From the NCBI GenBank assembly GCA_902576115.1, contig CACGUE010000006.1:25001-65353 (forward strand): a DNA stretch of 40,353 nt, in the 5' to 3' direction. Origin of the DNA: an uncultured Pelagibacteraceae bacterium. GTDB lineage: Bacteria; Pseudomonadota; Alphaproteobacteria; Pelagibacterales; Pelagibacteraceae. Below the pieces are notes generated by a model. The model was not told the origin of the DNA and did no database searches. It saw only the letters and a list, made by a program, of their open reading frames with translations. Made by a program: the position numbers and the translations under genes. Shown here piece after piece: positions 37,824-40,353 of the stretch; within the stretch, counting starts at the first letter, position 1; each line of letters starts with the position of its first letter.

Positions 37824-39042
37824 GGAAATTGACCTAAGTCTAAATAGAGTTAAAAATCTTTGTAAAAAATTAGGTGATCCTCAAAAAAAATTAAAATACA
37901 TATCTGTAGTTGGAACAAATGGAAAGTATTCAACTATACAGGCAGTAAGATCAATTTTAAAAGCAGCTAATATAGATTGTAATATTTATACTAGTCCACA
38001 TATTCAAAAAATTAATGAGAGATTTATTTTTAATGACGAAGAAATATCTGACGATAACTTGTCTAAGTTATTAATAGAAGTTGAAAATGTTAATAATGGA
38101 GAACAAATAACTTACTTCGAAATATTATCTGCAGCATATTTTTATCATGCAAGTAAATTCAAAGACAAAATAAATATTATAGAAAGTGGTCTATTTCATA
38201 GATTTGATGCAACAAATATTATTGATAATAATTTATCTAGTATTGTTACTTCAATAGGTTTAGATCATTTAGACTGGTTACCAAAAAATGAGCAAAATAT
38301 TGAAAAAATTGTTTATGAAAAAACCTCATCCCTTCTAAATTCTACTATTGTAGTTAGCAAACAAAGCTCGGATGAAACCTTAAATTTAATAAAAAAAACA
38401 ATTAATAATAATCAATCAAAAAAAATCATTTATAAGGATGATTTTAATTATTCATTAAGTGAGAATGGTTTTATTTATTATGAGGATGAATATGGTGGTT
38501 TAAAATTACCAAAACCAAACCTATTAGGTAATTTTCAAATTGACAATTGTGCGACAGCTATTGCTACAGTAAGAAATTTACAACTAGAAATAAAAGATGA
38601 AAATATTAAAGAAGGTATTACTAAAATTAAAAGTATTGCAAGACTCCAAGAAATTAAATCTGGAAAACTTAAAAATATTTGTAAGGATAATAGATTATAT
38701 TTAGATGGCTCACATAATCCTTTAGGCGCAAAAGCTCTTAATGAATATTTAAATACTCTTGATTGTAAAAAGCATTTAATTCTTGGAATGATGTCTAATA
38801 AAGATCACGAGGAATATTTAAGCAAATTTAATAATATATCTTCCATAACAACAATTGATATTCCTAACCAACCGAATGCTATCAAAGGAATAGATTTAAA
38901 AGAAAAATTAAATAAATATCCTAATGTTAATTACAAAAAATCTATTGAAGAAGCTCTTAATTCTCTAAATCCAGAGAAAGGTGATTTGATAATGATTACT
39001 GGTTCTCTATATCTTGCTGGAGAGCTACTTAATTTAAATTAA
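37777..39042 (+). CDS. folC: Folylpolyglutamate synthase / dihydrofolate synthase
   Basis: A 421-aa Mur-ligase-type enzyme that adds glutamate to folates. LHPKEIDLSL near residue 13 is conserved in the family, which fixes the ATG 47 nt inside accD. The P-loop reads GTNGKYST (46-53), with Tyr51 where nearly all FolC proteins have Gly. YFEILSAAYF, GLFHRFDATN, SIGLDHLDWL and LDGSHNP follow in order. The stop overlaps the convergent trxA by 4 nt. Confidence 0.93.
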   Translation: MKLQTILNRLQKLHPKEIDLSLNRVKNLCKKLGDPQKKLKYISVVGTNGKYSTIQAVRSILKAANIDCNIYTSPHIQKINERFIFNDEEISDDNLSKLLIEVENVNNGEQITYFEILSAAYFYHASKFKDKINIIESGLFHRFDATNIIDNNLSSIVTSIGLDHLDWLPKNEQNIEKIVYEKTSSLLNSTIVVSKQSSDETLNLIKKTINNNQSKKIIYKDDFNYSLSENGFIYYEDEYGGLKLPKPNLLGNFQIDNCATAIATVRNLQLEIKDENIKEGITKIKSIARLQEIKSGKLKNICKDNRLYLDGSHNPLGAKALNEYLNTLDCKKHLILGMMSNKDHEEYLSKFNNISSITTIDIPNQPNAIKGIDLKEKLNKYPNVNYKKSIEEALNSLNPEKGDLIMITGSLYLAGELLNLN

Positions 39043-39359
39043 ATATTTTCTTTTATAAAAGCTACTATATCGCTTTTTGGTGTAGCCCCAACTTTAGTAG
39101 CTTTTAATTCACCACCTTTAAATAAAAGCATTGTAGGAATTCCACGAACACCGTACTTAGTTGGCATGTTAGGCTCTGAGTCTATGTCATGTTTTGCAAT
39201 GACAATATCATTCGCCATCTCCTCTGAAATTTCCTCTAAAATTGGTCCAACCATTTTACAAGGTCCACACCATTCGGCCCAAAAATCTACTAAAACCGGT
39301 TTTTCGCTTTTTAAAACTTGTTCTTCAAATTTTTCGTCTGTTACTTTTAATGTAGCCAT
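39039..39359 (-). CDS. trxA: Thioredoxin
   Basis: A 106-aa cytosolic disulfide reductase with the active site WCGPC (C31 and C34), the buried aspartate in VDFWAEW, and the cis-proline segment GIPTMLLF. Length and all key residues match thioredoxin 1. It is expected to be reduced by thioredoxin reductase. It lies 66 nt downstream of sbcB on the same strand and is convergent with folC, whose stop overlaps its own. Confidence 0.97.
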   Translation of the reverse strand: MATLKVTDEKFEEQVLKSEKPVLVDFWAEWCGPCKMVGPILEEISEEMANDIVIAKHDIDSEPNMPTKYGVRGIPTMLLFKGGELKATKVGATPKSDIVAFIKENI

Positions 39360-39425
39360 CAGTTTTATATATAAATAAAAAATTTTTTATCAATACTTAT
39401 AAAAGAAATGTTTAAATTATCCACA

Positions 39426-40353
39426 TTAAACATTTTCATACTTTTTCTGTATTGACATTGCATATTCATTAAATTCATCGAGTAATGCTAGCTTTTCATT
39501 GTCATTCTCATTAGTATATTTTTCTCTTAATGTATCAATTTCAGTGTAAAGAGTAGGAATCGTCCACCATTTTTCCTTATTTTCACTTAAAATACGTTTT
39601 GCTATTTCTCTTTTAATAGACTTAAGCATATCATCGGGCAGTACTTCAGGGGCTTCTTGAAAGATAATTTTTTTTCCAAATCCCACTAATCGATCATCAT
39701 CAAATTTATCTAATAATTTAAGTTTATCTTTCCATGATGCTGCATGCCATGCAGGAAATAAAGCAGTATCTTTATTAGATGTAAACCGAGAGTAAATACT
39801 TTCTTCTGCATATAATATTTCCTGTGATTTAGATTGCTCTTTCTCTTCAGCCACCTCTCGTAATGCATGAAGTATATTTTGAGAAAATTTTTCATTATTT
39901 TTAACAATATCTGCACGTTTATTAATTAAAGTCTTATCCATGGCAATATAAGGTTCTGCTTTCATGCCGTATTTTGCATCAATAATAATTGGGGCCTTAT
40001 TAGATCTAATAGTTCTTAAGAACTTAGGAGACTTTTTCATTTCAACTTTAAGTTCATTTATAGATAAATTTAATAAAGGCTCAATATCAATCCTTAAGTC
40101 GAATGCATAATACCAACCGGTATATATTGGATGCATACAATATTTTTGATGAAGAGGTGCAACTAGATGGAGTCTGGATTTGCCATAATAATATTCATTT
40201 AAGGTAATAATTTCTCCTTTTTTAATTATAGTTTCAGTATCGGATTTATTCGCAGTTTTAAAAAAAGACTCCCAAGTTTCAGGCTGTTTTTTTTTGACAA
40301 TGTTTAAAACTTTAGCTGTCATTATACTATCACTTAAAGCACTATGAGCATCG
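39426..40353 (-). CDS. sbcB: Exonuclease I, C-terminal part (cut by window edge)
   Basis: A single-strand 3'-5' DNA exonuclease used in mismatch repair and recombination. The frame stays open past the ATG at 40322 to the right edge, and the extra residues (DAHSALSDSIM) contain the last exonuclease motif H-x4-D. The true start is therefore outside the window. The rest covers the SH3-like and C-terminal ExoI regions, for example VAPLHQKYCMHPIYTGWYYA and WHAASWKDKLKLLDKF. No other break is seen. Confidence 0.88.
   Translation of the reverse strand, partial: DAHSALSDSIMTAKVLNIVKKKQPETWESFFKTANKSDTETIIKKGEIITLNEYYYGKSRLHLVAPLHQKYCMHPIYTGWYYAFDLRIDIEPLLNLSINELKVEMKKSPKFLRTIRSNKAPIIIDAKYGMKAEPYIAMDKTLINKRADIVKNNEKFSQNILHALREVAEEKEQSKSQEILYAEESIYSRFTSNKDTALFPAWHAASWKDKLKLLDKFDDDRLVGFGKKIIFQEAPEVLPDDMLKSIKREIAKRILSENKEKWWTIPTLYTEIDTLREKYTNENDNEKLALLDEFNEYAMSIQKKYENV

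Overview
The window looks like a stretch of a streamlined, very AT-rich alphaproteobacterial chromosome, most probably SAR11/Pelagibacterales. The support is: K/N/I-rich proteins, tiny or negative intergenic spacing, weak Shine-Dalgarno signals, an alphaproteobacterial gene set (GcrA, DUF4167, DUF1178, CycM-type membrane cytochrome c) and the order pyrF-trpF-trpB-trpA-accD-folC. The assignment is by gene content and style, not by a database search. I see no insertion sequence, prophage, integrase, CRISPR array or toxin-antitoxin pair.

Layout. (1) 1-3150: a minus-strand rRNA operon, read 16S - tRNA-Ile(GAT) - tRNA-Ala(TGC) - 23S (23S runs off the left edge). A long-range processing stem flanks 16S, and a promoter with a GC-rich discriminator lies upstream. 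(2) 3.1-9.1 kb: an M23 murein peptidase, then the minus-strand operon lysC-ispG-prfA-prmC-DUF4167 with 1-4 nt overlaps. (3) 9.1-17.6 kb: ubiG; argJ-DUF1178; secA; accA with an unusual hydrophobic C-terminal tail; malate synthase G. (4) 17.6-21.8 kb: minus-strand kdsB-pheA-SRP RNA-dnaX-ybaB-recR. The SRP RNA gene ends about 4 nt before the dnaX start codon. (5) 21.9-26.5 kb: cycM, argD-argF, gcrA, a SHOCT protein and an NDUFA9-like Rossmann protein. (6) 26.5-39.0 kb: one long plus-strand run, rnd-kdsD-lptC-lptB-aroA-cmk-rpsA-ihfB-pyrF-trpF-trpB-trpA-accD-folC, combining LPS export and Kdo supply, the shikimate/tryptophan pathway, nucleotide synthesis, translation and fatty-acid synthesis. (7) 39.0-40.35 kb: trxA and the C-terminal part of exonuclease I, cut by the right edge.

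Four genes (secA, argF, argD, NDUFA9-like) are interrupted by five one-base frameshifts, every one in a homopolymer run of 7-10 and every one repaired by removing a single base. This pattern points to consensus or assembly error, with polymerase slippage as a less likely alternative.

The most interesting biology I can see is: a TrpA/TrpB pair in which several normally invariant active-site and inter-subunit residues have changed together; an A13 tract at the domain III/IV boundary of dnaX where slippage in either direction would stop at once and give a gamma-length product; and an SRP RNA with a GAAA tetraloop fused almost directly to dnaX. I found no clearly new multi-gene system.
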